Shown piece by piece: positions 7,807 through 13,506 of a DNA stretch of 24,793 bases. The stretch covers positions 1 through 24,793 of IMG/VR virus record IMGVR_UViG_3300042465_002078. The stretch is one strand, 5' to 3'. The DNA is from a virus. Both the position numbers and the translations under genes were made by a program. Positions within the stretch are counted from its first letter, which is position 1; each line of letters opens with the position of its first letter. The notes under the pieces are model-generated. The model worked only from the letters and a program-made list of their open reading frames with translations, was not told the origin of the DNA and ran no database searches.

Positions 7807-7987
7807 CTCGCCTCCTGTGGTTCGTCTCTCGCAGCACGTAGTCGTTCACCCGACGCATCGCCTTCGCCAGTTCGTGCCGCAGGTACACGACTTCCTGCAT
7901 GAGCTCGAGCGTGAGCGGATCGTCGGTCCCGCTGGTTCGCGTGCGGTCAACGATGTCCTCTTCCGTCTCGCCTCTCCCCGGTTTCAT
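7799..7987 (-). CDS. Small hypothetical helical protein
   Basis: This 62-residue charged protein is not recognised. It has an N-terminal disordered segment with TEEDIVDRTRTSG, a helix (LTLELMQEVVYLRHELAKAMRRV) and a very basic end (RRRDD). Its ATG shares one base with the stop of the gene before it (TGATG), and its own end overlaps the RusA start by eight bases, so coupled translation is likely. The IVDRTR segment followed by a helical pairing segment recalls the two IV-x-RLR paralogs further up the operon. Confidence 0.6.
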   Translation of the reverse strand: MKPGRGETEEDIVDRTRTSGTDDPLTLELMQEVVYLRHELAKAMRRVNDYVLRETNHRRRDD

Positions 7988-8235
7988 CAGCCGCTCCCCT
8001 CATAGAGGATCTTTGTGATGTGCGCTGGCAGGCATCGTTGGCAGAGCGCGAGGTCGGCGCGCAGGCGCAGGATCTCGGCGCGTGCCTCGGCGCGCTCGGC
8101 GTTCGCCATCTCGCCCATGCCGGCCCACGTGATGGCGAGTCGTTCGCATATGTCAGCGCCCGGGGGCGGGAACGCCCCGCCCCCAGGCTCTCCATAACAC
8201 GAAGGTGCGGTGTGCTCGTCGCCGTAGTCACGCAC
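7987..8235 (-). CDS. Small hypothetical protein, GTG start
   Basis: This protein of 82 residues is not recognised. I chose the GTG at 8235 because it lies eight bases inside the previous gene, continuing the overlap chain. A longer reading from 8415 would run entirely inside that gene. The N-terminal 27 residues are Gly/Pro rich. The rest is a helix rich in Glu, Arg and Ala (MANAERAEARAEILRLRADL), followed by CQRC and a His, a possible metal-binding or disulphide pair. An internal ATG (MGEMANAER) is an alternative start. Confidence 0.5.
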   Translation of the reverse strand: MRDYGDEHTAPSCYGEPGGGAFPPPGADICERLAITWAGMGEMANAERAEARAEILRLRADLALCQRCLPAHITKILYEGSG

Positions 8236-8431
8236 GGATGGCTCCTCTCCGGGCGTCCGCGGCTTCGCGCATGAGTTCCTCCATCGCGTCGGCGATGCGC
8301 CAGTAGAACGCGGCCTCGGCGCGGCACGACTCGGCGAAGTCGGCGTGCTTGGCAGGCTGCTTGTCGGCGTCGGCGAGCTTGGCGTTGGCGCGCTGGCGCA
8401 CCATCGCGAGGACATAGTCGGGGTTCGGCAT
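8228..8431 (-). CDS. Small hypothetical helical protein
   Basis: This protein of 67 residues is rich in Ala, Arg and Glu and is probably all helical, with a single Cys and several aromatic residues (FYWRIADAMEEL). It is not recognised. Its ATG shares one base with the stop of the upstream gene and its end overlaps the next gene by eight bases. The neighbourhood of tiny accessory genes suggests a host-takeover or regulatory role, without direct support. Confidence 0.55.
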   Translation of the reverse strand: MPNPDYVLAMVRQRANAKLADADKQPAKHADFAESCRAEAAFYWRIADAMEELMREAADARRGAIRA

Positions 8432-8622
8432 CAGAGTTCCCTCACTTCGTATTCCTGCAATTGCGAGAGCAAACGCACATTCCGTGACCGCGCCTCATTG
8501 CGCTCGTTCAGCGCGGTGTTCAAGGCCGCATACAGGCGTTCAATCTCGTCCGCTGCCTCGTCAAACAGGCACGGCGCGTAGCACTCGCGGTTCGTGCGAA
8601 GGCGGTTCACGATGTCGCTCAT
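8431..8622 (-). CDS. Small coiled-coil protein, paralog of the gene at 9146
   Basis: This 63-residue protein begins MSDIVNRLRTN, followed by a Cys-containing turn and FDEAADEIERLYAALN, then a charged helix. The same order (DIV-x-RLR, FTEAADEIERLRAEL) occurs in the product at 9146-9418, so the two are paralogs. The pattern is a common phage small-protein type of unknown function, largely coiled coil. A strong AAGGAGG ribosome site precedes the ATG, and the ATG overlaps the nuclease stop by four bases (ATGA). Confidence 0.65.
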   Translation of the reverse strand: MSDIVNRLRTNRECYAPCLFDEAADEIERLYAALNTALNERNEARSRNVRLLSQLQEYEVREL

Positions 8623-9146
8623 GTTTCCTCCTTGCTGCGTTCAATGAGTTTTTTGAGTTGCCACATTGGTCGCAGTTCCGTGTTGTGACGATAATGACAC
8701 CGCATTGCAAATCCATAACCAAAATCATCGACAGGAGAAATCAACATCATTGACTTGTGTTCCCAACCAAGGAAACGGACTTCCATCTCAAGGACATGGG
8801 AGAACACCAGGATGTCGGCGCACTTGGAAACGCTGTTGCACTTCAGCAACAGATTCAGCGGCTTTCGGCTTGTTTTTACGTCGATGGTGAGGGTGCGCTT
8901 CGCGACCGTGATGCTGAAGTCGAATCCGCCATCGCCGCTTGGCCGCGGAACGAGGTTGGCCGTGAGCCCTGACCATTGGCCGAACGCGATCTCGCCCATG
9001 ATCCCCATCGTGTCCTCGTAGGCGGGGTCGGCCGTAAGGCGCGGCGTACCGTTTACGCCTGCGGCCAAGCGCCGTCCCACGGCATATTTGCGTGCGTGCT
9101 GGGGGTCCACCACGATGCTAATTGGCGAGCAGTCAGAAGCGTTCAT
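8619..9146 (-). CDS. PD-(D/E)XK-type nuclease candidate
   Basis: This 175-residue protein shows the likely core of a restriction-endonuclease-like fold: GEIAFGQW with Glu52, GDGGFDFSI with Asp76, and a strand TIDVKTSRK that gives the Asp89-x-Lys91 pair. The E...D...DxK spacing and the hydrophobic strands around it fit metal-dependent DNA nucleases. The upstream helix with MGIMGE is typical of the family. It could process DNA ends for the annealing protein encoded downstream, but no exonuclease-specific feature is visible. I chose ATG 9146, six bases after AAGGA and overlapping the previous stop by one base, over GTG 9149. The 3' half is AT-richer than its neighbours. Confidence 0.6.
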   Translation of the reverse strand: MNASDCSPISIVVDPQHARKYAVGRRLAAGVNGTPRLTADPAYEDTMGIMGEIAFGQWSGLTANLVPRPSGDGGFDFSITVAKRTLTIDVKTSRKPLNLLLKCNSVSKCADILVFSHVLEMEVRFLGWEHKSMMLISPVDDFGYGFAMRCHYRHNTELRPMWQLKKLIERSKEET

Positions 9147-9418
9147 CACTCATCCTTGAAGCAGTCCCAACCGCGAATATCCTCGGCAAGTTTTCTGGCA
9201 AGCAGATCGACGGGTGCGCGATTGCCAGTCTGCGCCTGAATGGATTGGATACACCATTCCCGCCTCGCCTCGTCGCGCTCGGCGGTCAACCTGTTAGTAG
9301 TGCTTACAAGTTCGGCGCGGAGCCGCTCGATTTCGTCGGCGGCTTCGGTGAACATGGGACGCATGAAGTACCCATCATCCGATTCGCGTAGCCGGGTCAC
9401 GATGTCAGGGTCGCTCAT
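9146..9418 (-). CDS. Small coiled-coil protein, paralog of the gene at 8431
   Basis: This 90-residue protein has a start chosen at ATG 9418 because AAGGAGG lies four bases upstream. Frames reaching further up run through other genes. It shares MSD..DIV-x-RLR and EAADEIERLRAEL with the product at 8431-8622, then carries an additional C-terminal part (AQTGNRAPVDLLARKLAEDI) with a Trp/Cys end. It is helical and probably forms coiled coils. Its function is unknown. Its stop overlaps the nuclease ATG by one base. Confidence 0.65.
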   Translation of the reverse strand: MSDPDIVTRLRESDDGYFMRPMFTEAADEIERLRAELVSTTNRLTAERDEARREWCIQSIQAQTGNRAPVDLLARKLAEDIRGWDCFKDE

Positions 9419-9600
9419 GCGTCCTCCTTGTTTCGTTCGATCCGCACCGCCTTCGGTGCGATGATGACGATATGGCATTTGCCGATCTGCTTCGGCGTCG
9501 GAGCCACGACGCACACAGTGCCGTCCGGGTGGACGAGCGACACGCTCTGGCCGTGGCGCAGCGTCATGGCGACTTGGCCCGTGTTTGTGCTGTCAATCAT
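9415..9600 (-). CDS. CsrA-like RNA-binding regulator
   Basis: This 61-residue protein resembles CsrA/RsmA, the small dimeric beta-strand protein that binds GGA motifs near ribosome sites. Comparable parts are MTLRHGQSVSL (CsrA strand 1, L-TRR-GE-L), then GKCHIVIIAPKAVRIERNKE, which parallels the CsrA core with G, I, the APK turn, V and the critical Arg at the end of the fifth strand. The middle carries about three extra residues. The ATG overlaps the methyltransferase stop (ATGA), so it is coupled. It may control host or phage mRNAs; other phages are known to carry csrA homologs. Weak sequence identity leaves room for another small beta-barrel. Confidence 0.6.
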   Translation of the reverse strand: MIDSTNTGQVAMTLRHGQSVSLVHPDGTVCVVAPTPKQIGKCHIVIIAPKAVRIERNKEDA

Positions 9601-10516
9601 TGAAGTTCCTCCCATGCGCGTTGCACCACTCGCGGAACCTGTCCGTTGCCGATGCACCGCAGTCGGTCCACCCGAGCGGCCACCCCATGAGCCACTCGAC
9701 CCATGTCGGGTTCAGCGCCCCACCAACTACCGCATTTAGATTCGGCGACTGCCTCTCCAGCTGCGATGCCGCGCCGTTGTTCTTGCTGTCGTTCACGGTC
9801 GGCGTCGGCAGCATCACAGCCCGAGTGAGACTCTTGAACTGCCCGCTCGTTCTCGTCACGTTGTTCGCATCGTCGGCTGTCGGGGTCGGCCACTTGGGCA
9901 CCTTGCCTTGCGCCTCGCGCACGTCCCGTCCTCCGATGGCGCTTGCCTCCTCCAGCGTCAACTCCCCCGCTAGCCACTTCTTCCGCAGAAGTCGCTGTGT
10001 CCCCTCGCACGGCATCATGCTTGCCGTCGGCGTAGGCCAGCACCCAGATCCGGTCGCGCTTGTGCGGGGCGCCTGCGTGGTGCGCTCCCACAACTCCCCA
10101 TCGTGCAGAGAACCCCAGCGCGGCAAGGTCAGCGAGGACCAAGCCAAGTCCTCGCCGAACAAGGAGTGGGCTGTTCTCCACCCAGACGTATCGCGGCTGA
10201 ACCTCACCGACAATCCGCGCCATTTCGGACCATAGACCGGATCGTGATCCACCAATGCCTGCGCCTTTGCCGGCGGCGCTGATGTCCTGGCAAGGGAAGC
10301 CGCCAGACACCACGTCAACACGGCCTCGCCACGGGCGTCCGTCAAAGGTTCGCACGTCATCCCATATCGGGAACGGCGGGAGGCACCCGTCGTTCTGTCT
10401 TGCCATGAGAACGCTGCGTGCGTAGTGGTCGTACTCGACGGCGCAGACGCACCGCCATCCGAGCAAGTGCCCGCCGAGGATGCCGCCACCAGCGCCTGCG
10501 AAAAGTGCCAGCTCAT
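9593..10516 (-). CDS. Second open frame fully overlapping the methyltransferase gene
   Basis: A 307-codon frame starts at ATG 10516, seven bases after the same GAGGAG, and runs to TGA 9593-9595 on the same strand as the methyltransferase. Its C-terminal part contains WPTPTA repeats and LNPTWVEWLMGWPLGWTD, then ATDRFREWCNAHG. I recall this pattern from natural phage methyltransferase-associated proteins. The N-terminal half is less convincing. GC-rich DNA often leaves spurious frames open, so only the motif resemblance supports coding. It could be an overlapping gene, or an alternative C-terminus reached by frameshifting from the methyltransferase. Confidence 0.3.
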   Translation of the reverse strand: MSWHFSQALVAASSAGTCSDGGASAPSSTTTTHAAFSWQDRTTGASRRSRYGMTCEPLTDARGEAVLTWCLAASLARTSAPPAKAQALVDHDPVYGPKWRGLSVRFSRDTSGWRTAHSLFGEDLAWSSLTLPRWGSLHDGELWERTTQAPRTSATGSGCWPTPTASMMPCEGTQRLLRKKWLAGELTLEEASAIGGRDVREAQGKVPKWPTPTADDANNVTRTSGQFKSLTRAVMLPTPTVNDSKNNGAASQLERQSPNLNAVVGGALNPTWVEWLMGWPLGWTDCGASATDRFREWCNAHGRNFND

Positions 10517-10520
10517 TCAC
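9597..10520 (-). CDS. dcm: DNA (cytosine-5) methyltransferase
   Basis: This 307-residue C5-methyltransferase transfers methyl groups from S-adenosylmethionine to cytosine, most likely to protect phage DNA from restriction. The motifs occur in order: I, LFAGAGGG (6-13); IV, GGFPCQDIS with catalytic Cys77; VI, VENSP (114-118); VIII, HKRDRIW (153-159); and X, IGNGQVP near the C-terminus (290-296). The region between VIII and X, where target recognition lies, is short and low in complexity. The start is GTG 10520, overlapping the upstream stop (GTGA), with GAGGAG just before it. A second frame is open through nearly the whole gene (see findings). Confidence 0.9.
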   Translation of the reverse strand: MNELALFAGAGGGILGGHLLGWRCVCAVEYDHYARSVLMARQNDGCLPPFPIWDDVRTFDGRPWRGRVDVVSGGFPCQDISAAGKGAGIGGSRSGLWSEMARIVGEVQPRYVWVENSPLLVRRGLGLVLADLAALGFSARWGVVGAHHAGAPHKRDRIWVLAYADGKHDAVRGDTATSAEEVASGGVDAGGGKRHRRTGRARGARQGAQVADPDSRRCEQRDENERAVQESHSGCDAADADRERQQEQRRGIAAGEAVAESKCGSWWGAEPDMGRVAHGVAARVDRLRCIGNGQVPRVVQRAWEELQ

Positions 10521-10858
10521 GCTCTCCTCGCTTCCACCCCGGCGGCGCGCAACATCTTGGCGACCTCGGCCGACTCAAGCGCCTTCAGAATCTCCTGCAT
10601 GGGGAAATCGCTCGGCACCTTGGACGGGTGATCCAACGCGACGCCGTCGAGGATGATCCTGAACGGGTGCCAGAACCGCACCTCCCACGCCTCGCGCACG
10701 ACACTTCCATGCTGGTGGAACCGCTCGATGTCCTCGCGTTCCCACCGCACGTCGAGGATCGCCTCGACCTGGTGATCCGCGAGGTACTCGAGCACAGCGG
10801 CGTCGGGGCCGAACAGCGCGTCCGACACTTCGATGGTCACTTCGGTGGAGAGCATCAT
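10517..10858 (-). CDS. Hypothetical protein
   Basis: This 113-residue protein is not recognised. It begins with beta-like MMLSTEVTIEVSD. The middle is rich in aromatic residues and histidines (DIERFHQHGSVV, EVRFWHPFRIILDG) and it ends in a helical segment. The start was set at 10858, where ATGA overlaps the stop of the upstream gene. The end overlaps the GTG of the methyltransferase (GTGA), so its translation is coupled to modification of DNA, but no functional motif can be named. Confidence 0.6.
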   Translation of the reverse strand: MMLSTEVTIEVSDALFGPDAAVLEYLADHQVEAILDVRWEREDIERFHQHGSVVREAWEVRFWHPFRIILDGVALDHPSKVPSDFPMQEILKALESAEVAKMLRAAGVEARRA

Positions 10859-11160
10859 GCGAGGCTCCATTCGCGGATGAGGCGGCCGTGGGTGGACGGT
10901 CGCTTGCTCGGGATGACCCGGCCCGTCCACTGGAACTTGGCGTCGAACACCGACCCGGCCGCGTTCCCGAGGTCCGCGTAGTCCAGGTTGTTGGCGGCCA
11001 TGAGTTCGGCGACATCGTCGGCCGTGACGGTGCCGTATTCCCGGGCGATGAACGCGGCGAACCCGCGGGCGGCCGCGAGCAGTTCGTGCCGGCGGTCGGC
11101 GGCGAGCGCCTTCCCAACTTCCTTGCGGCGCTGCGCTTCGGCATGGTCGAAGAGGTTCAC
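10855..11160 (-). CDS. Conserved phage-type protein, winged-helix-like
   Basis: This 101-residue protein has an N-terminal basic helix and then TVTADDVAELMAANN, followed by DLGNAAGSVF and the ending IPSKRPSTHGRLIREWSLA. The sequence order, helical domain then GxxxGSVF, a short beta segment with a polar Trp-containing end, recalls a family common in phage accessory operons. It looks like a small winged-helix domain, though I cannot name its role. Its ATG overlaps the preceding stop (GTGA/ATGA-style chain), consistent with one long transcript. Confidence 0.65.
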   Translation of the reverse strand: MNLFDHAEAQRRKEVGKALAADRRHELLAAARGFAAFIAREYGTVTADDVAELMAANNLDYADLGNAAGSVFDAKFQWTGRVIPSKRPSTHGRLIREWSLA

Positions 11161-11402
11161 CGCGGCCTCCGGGCGACCACGTCGCGGTTCAGGATGCCGG
11201 TGTCGTGCAGGACGTATCCGTGTCCAGGCACGTGCTCGAGCCGCACCCGGAACAGTTTCCGGGCGCGGTCGATGGTGTGGTTCACGTTGCGCGTGGTGCA
11301 GCCCCAGTCCCGCGCCAGTTCGGCACGGGTCCGCGGGGCGCGGTCAAGGGTGCGGACGAGCGAGCAGACGCGCTTCACGAGCTGTGCGGTGGAATTGCTC
11401 AC
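11157..11402 (-). CDS. Helix-turn-helix DNA-binding protein candidate
   Basis: This 81-residue protein starts at GTG 11402, which overlaps the previous stop (GTGA). Residues about 22-50 read as a helix-turn-helix (RTRAELARDWGCTTRNVNHTI), followed by a beta wing (VRLEHVPGHGYVL). This is the layout of a winged-helix regulator. Being second in the operon, it could autoregulate the divergent control region upstream. A longer reading from 11438 would overlap the neighbouring gene more and has no better ribosome site. Confidence 0.65.
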   Translation of the reverse strand: MSNSTAQLVKRVCSLVRTLDRAPRTRAELARDWGCTTRNVNHTIDRARKLFRVRLEHVPGHGYVLHDTGILNRDVVARRPR

Positions 11403-11602
11403 GACAGGCTCCCGTACTCGTCGCCGCAGATGGGGCAACGGTCAGCGGCGGGGCGGTCCTGCTCGGCGCGGCGCTTGATCTCGAGATCAACCATCGCGAA
11501 TACCTGCGCCTCAATCTCGGAGTGCCGGCGCTGGGCATCGAGCAACTTGCGGGCCTTGTCCTGCGACGCCAGAATCTGTGCGATGAACTCGTTGCGTTCC
11601 AT
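11399..11602 (-). CDS. First gene of the early operon; helical protein with CPxC tail
   Basis: This 67-residue protein is not recognised. Residues 1-45 form a charged helix (ERNEFIAQILASQDKARKLL and a further amphipathic stretch). The end is CPICGDEYGSLS, half of a zinc-ribbon, which would need a partner or dimerisation to bind metal. The ATG at 11602 has GAGAGGA four to five bases upstream, a strong ribosome site. An in-frame upstream reading from 11650 lacks such a site. It is promoter-proximal in the minus-strand operon. Confidence 0.65.
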   Translation of the reverse strand: MERNEFIAQILASQDKARKLLDAQRRHSEIEAQVFAMVDLEIKRRAEQDRPAADRCPICGDEYGSLS

Positions 11603-11724
11603 TGTGTCCTCTCGTTGTTGGCGGCCTCGGCAACACGCCTCGGCCGACATGCGTGGTGTACATCGGTGTATATCGACCGCGCAAGGGGGGAACGTGAGAA
11701 AAAATCAGAAATATTCTTGCCGAC
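11603..11724. promoter_or_regulatory. Divergent control region between early operon and phosphoesterase gene
   Basis: This gap must hold the promoter of the fifteen-gene minus-strand operon. On the minus strand TATACA (near 11667-11672) is a candidate -10 without a clear -35. On the plus strand TATTCT (11712-11717) sits seven bases before the GTG at 11725. An A-rich tract lies between. The 10-bp tandem repeat is the best candidate operator. Confidence 0.4.
11655..11674. repeat. Tandem 10-bp direct repeat in the divergent control region
   Basis: GGTGTACATC is followed directly by GGTGTATATC, nine of ten bases identical, in the gap between the minus-strand operon (starting 11602) and the plus-strand phosphoesterase gene. 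A period of one helical turn is typical of stacked operator half-sites. TATACA-like hexamers overlap the second copy on the minus strand. Confidence 0.45.
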
Positions 11725-12678
11725 GTGAAATGCGCCCAAGTGTTGGTAGGGTGCAGTCGGATGGGTGTGAGCATCACGCAGCACCACCCTGGATCGTTCA
11801 CGGTCGAGATGACCGAGGAGCGCGATAGCAACATCCCGAGCTCGGACTGGGAGCAGTATTTCCTGCTGGTGTCCGACGCTCACATCGACAACGCGCACGC
11901 AGATCGCGCCATGTTCGACCGCCACATGCGCCAGTGCCGCGAGCGAGGCGGGAAGTGGTTGTCGAACGGTGACTTCCTGTGCCTCATGCAGGGCAAGTAC
12001 GACCTGCGATCCGACACATCGGCCTGCCGGCCTGAGCACCAGCAGGGGCGGTACCTCGATGCGGTCATCACCACGACCGCCGACTACGTCGCTCCCCATG
12101 CCGACATGGCGCTCTTGTTCGCGCCCGGAAATCACGAGCAAGCCATCCGCAAGCGCCACGAGACGGACATGAACGAGCGGCTGGTTGAGGCGCTGCGCCA
12201 CCGCAGGCCGGCAGACTGCCAAGCGTATGCAGGCAAGTACGCGAACTGGGTTCGGTTCCTGGTGCGGAACAAGTCGCGCCGGCAGCTCGTTGGCGGAAGC
12301 GTCGTGATGTACATGCACCACGGCTACGGCGGCGGCGGGCCCGTCACCCGCGGCACGATCCAGACATCGCGCATGGCGGTCTACCTGCCCGACGCCGACA
12401 TCATCTGGACGGGCCATACCCACGATGAGTGGATCATGCCGATCCAGCGTGCGCGCCTGTCGCCGCACGGGCGCCCGTACCTCGACCGCGTGACCCACGT
12501 GCGGTCGCCCGGGTACAAGGACGAGTTCAGCGAGCAGGCCGGGTGGGCCGTCGAGAAGGGCATGCCGCCCAAGCCCAAGGGCGCGCTTTGGCTACGATTC
12601 TACATGGATAACTTCCGCAACGAGCACACGGGCCAGTCGAACCGCGTGTTGCGGTACGAGGTGCGCGAAGCGCAGTAA
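11725..12678 (+). CDS. Calcineurin-like metallophosphoesterase
   Basis: This 317-residue protein has all five metal-binding blocks of the metallophosphoesterase fold: SDAHID (Asp51, His53), NGDF (Asp83), GNHEQ (135-139), HHG (198-200) and GHTH (230-233). These enzymes hydrolyse phosphoesters with two metal ions; phage members often act on nucleotides or nucleic acid ends, and the substrate here is not evident. The length agrees with phage members. The start is uncertain: GTG 11725 would be nearly leaderless behind TATTCT, and ATG 11761 is an alternative that drops 12 weakly conserved-looking residues. The gene opens a short plus-strand unit leading to the small basic proteins. Confidence 0.85.
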   Translation: MKCAQVLVGCSRMGVSITQHHPGSFTVEMTEERDSNIPSSDWEQYFLLVSDAHIDNAHADRAMFDRHMRQCRERGGKWLSNGDFLCLMQGKYDLRSDTSACRPEHQQGRYLDAVITTTADYVAPHADMALLFAPGNHEQAIRKRHETDMNERLVEALRHRRPADCQAYAGKYANWVRFLVRNKSRRQLVGGSVVMYMHHGYGGGGPVTRGTIQTSRMAVYLPDADIIWTGHTHDEWIMPIQRARLSPHGRPYLDRVTHVRSPGYKDEFSEQAGWAVEKGMPPKPKGALWLRFYMDNFRNEHTGQSNRVLRYEVREAQ

Positions 12679-12702
12679 CTGGCCGTTTCAGAAGGACAGA
12701 TC

Positions 12703-12969
12703 ATGCCGACTCCAGCCAAGGGCAAGCGATTCGTGAAGGTGGTCCGCAACCCGGAGACGGGCCGGACTCGCAAGGTGTCCTATGGGCAGGCCGGCAAGGC
12801 CAAGGGCGGCGGCGACCGCATCAAGCCAGGAACCGCGAAGGGCGACGCATATTGCGCTCGTTCGTTCGCGCAGATGAAGGCGCACCCTGCGGCGGCGCGC
12901 AACCCCAACAGCCCGCTGCGGCTCTCCCGTGCGAAGTGGAAGTGCAGCGGCAAGACCTCGAGAGGATGA
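12703..12969 (+). CDS. Small basic phage protein with paired Cys motifs
   Basis: This 88-residue protein is very rich in Lys and Arg. The order KPGTAKGDAYCARS, then NPNSPLRLSRAKWKC, is a pattern I recall from small phage proteins of unknown function, possibly the DUF6321 type. The two Cys-containing segments might hold a structural metal or interact with nucleic acid. AGAAGGA precedes the ATG. Its basicity suggests a DNA-binding or capsid-internal role, which is inference. Confidence 0.7.
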   Translation: MPTPAKGKRFVKVVRNPETGRTRKVSYGQAGKAKGGGDRIKPGTAKGDAYCARSFAQMKAHPAAARNPNSPLRLSRAKWKCSGKTSRG

Positions 12970-12973
12970 CACC

Positions 12974-13099
12974 ATGGCAAAGCGTGGCCTGTACGCCAAC
13001 ATCAACGCACGTCGCAAGGCCGGCACCAGCCGTCCCAAGTCGAAGTCCACGGTCAGTGCAAAGTCGTATGCGGCCATGAAGCGCGGGTTCAAGAAGTGA
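12974..13099 (+). CDS. Tiny basic conserved phage protein
   Basis: A 41-residue product starts at ATG 12974, four bases after the previous stop, with GAGAGGA upstream. The beginning MAKRGLYANINARRKAG followed by SRPKSKSTVS is a recurrent small phage protein sequence in my memory, with net charge strongly positive. Function is unknown. Adjacent genes at 12703 and 16628 code for comparable basic microproteins, which may be packaged with DNA or act on host nucleic acid. Confidence 0.7.
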   Translation: MAKRGLYANINARRKAGTSRPKSKSTVSAKSYAAMKRGFKK

Positions 13100-13103
13100 C
13101 CCC

Positions 13104-13367
13104 GTGCGCGTCCGCATCGGCGGCAAGTACTGGACGTTGAGGTTCTCCGGGAACCTCAAGGACTACGGAAGCATGGTCGATCCCGGCCACGCCGAGGGAC
13201 GCCTCATCCGCATCGGGACGTGGCAGGGCGAGGCCGACCAATTGGACACCATCATCCACGAAGCCCTGCACGCATCGCTGCCCTTGCTGGACGAGGCGGC
13301 GGTCCACGCGACGGCCAATGACTTGAGCCGCCTGCTCTGGCGGCTCGGCTACAGGCGCAACCCGTAA
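13104..13367 (+). CDS. Small HExxH metallopeptidase-like protein
   Basis: This 87-residue protein starts at GTG 13104. Its centre has TIIHEALHASLP, an HExxH zinc-binding helix, followed by LLDEAAVHATANDLSRLLWRLGY. Such compact zincin-like proteins occur in phages and mobile elements and are too small for a full peptidase. The third metal ligand could be the downstream Glu or His. It closes the plus-strand unit, four bases after the tiny basic gene. Confidence 0.7.
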   Translation: MRVRIGGKYWTLRFSGNLKDYGSMVDPGHAEGRLIRIGTWQGEADQLDTIIHEALHASLPLLDEAAVHATANDLSRLLWRLGYRRNP

Positions 13368-13378
13368 GAAACTCTTAC
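13364..13378 (+). terminator. Weak hairpin at the end of the phosphoesterase unit
   Basis: GTAAGA (13364-13369) and TCTTAC (13373-13378) form a six-base-pair stem with an AAC loop that includes the TAA stop, followed by the T-rich tail AGGTTCTTCTTTCC. The stem is AT-rich, so termination strength is doubtful. Confidence 0.4.
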
Positions 13379-13451
13379 AGGTTCTTCTTTCCGCTTACGC
13401 GGTGGCTTTCGTTCGCCAAAACGCATACAGATCGGCTCACGATCCGCAACC

Positions 13452-13472
13452 AAGTTCAACAAAGTGGAACTT
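13452..13472. terminator. Hairpin between convergent genes
   Basis: AAGTTC (13452-13457) pairs with GAACTT (13467-13472), extended past one mismatch by AC/GT around an AAA loop. It lies in the gap between the HExxH gene and the convergent gene ending at 13507, so it may stop transcription from either side or serve as a protein site. The rest of the 139-base gap holds only a small CCGC/GCGG hairpin. Confidence 0.35.
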
Positions 13473-13506
13473 TAGTACACCTTATCGGGACGTGTACGCG
13501 GGATCA

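Noticed and set aside
11694-11828. 44-codon plus-strand frame with a GGGGGG ribosome-like site
   Set aside because: It overlaps the phosphoesterase N-terminus in another frame and has no recognisable pattern. The upstream purine tract may simply be part of the control region.
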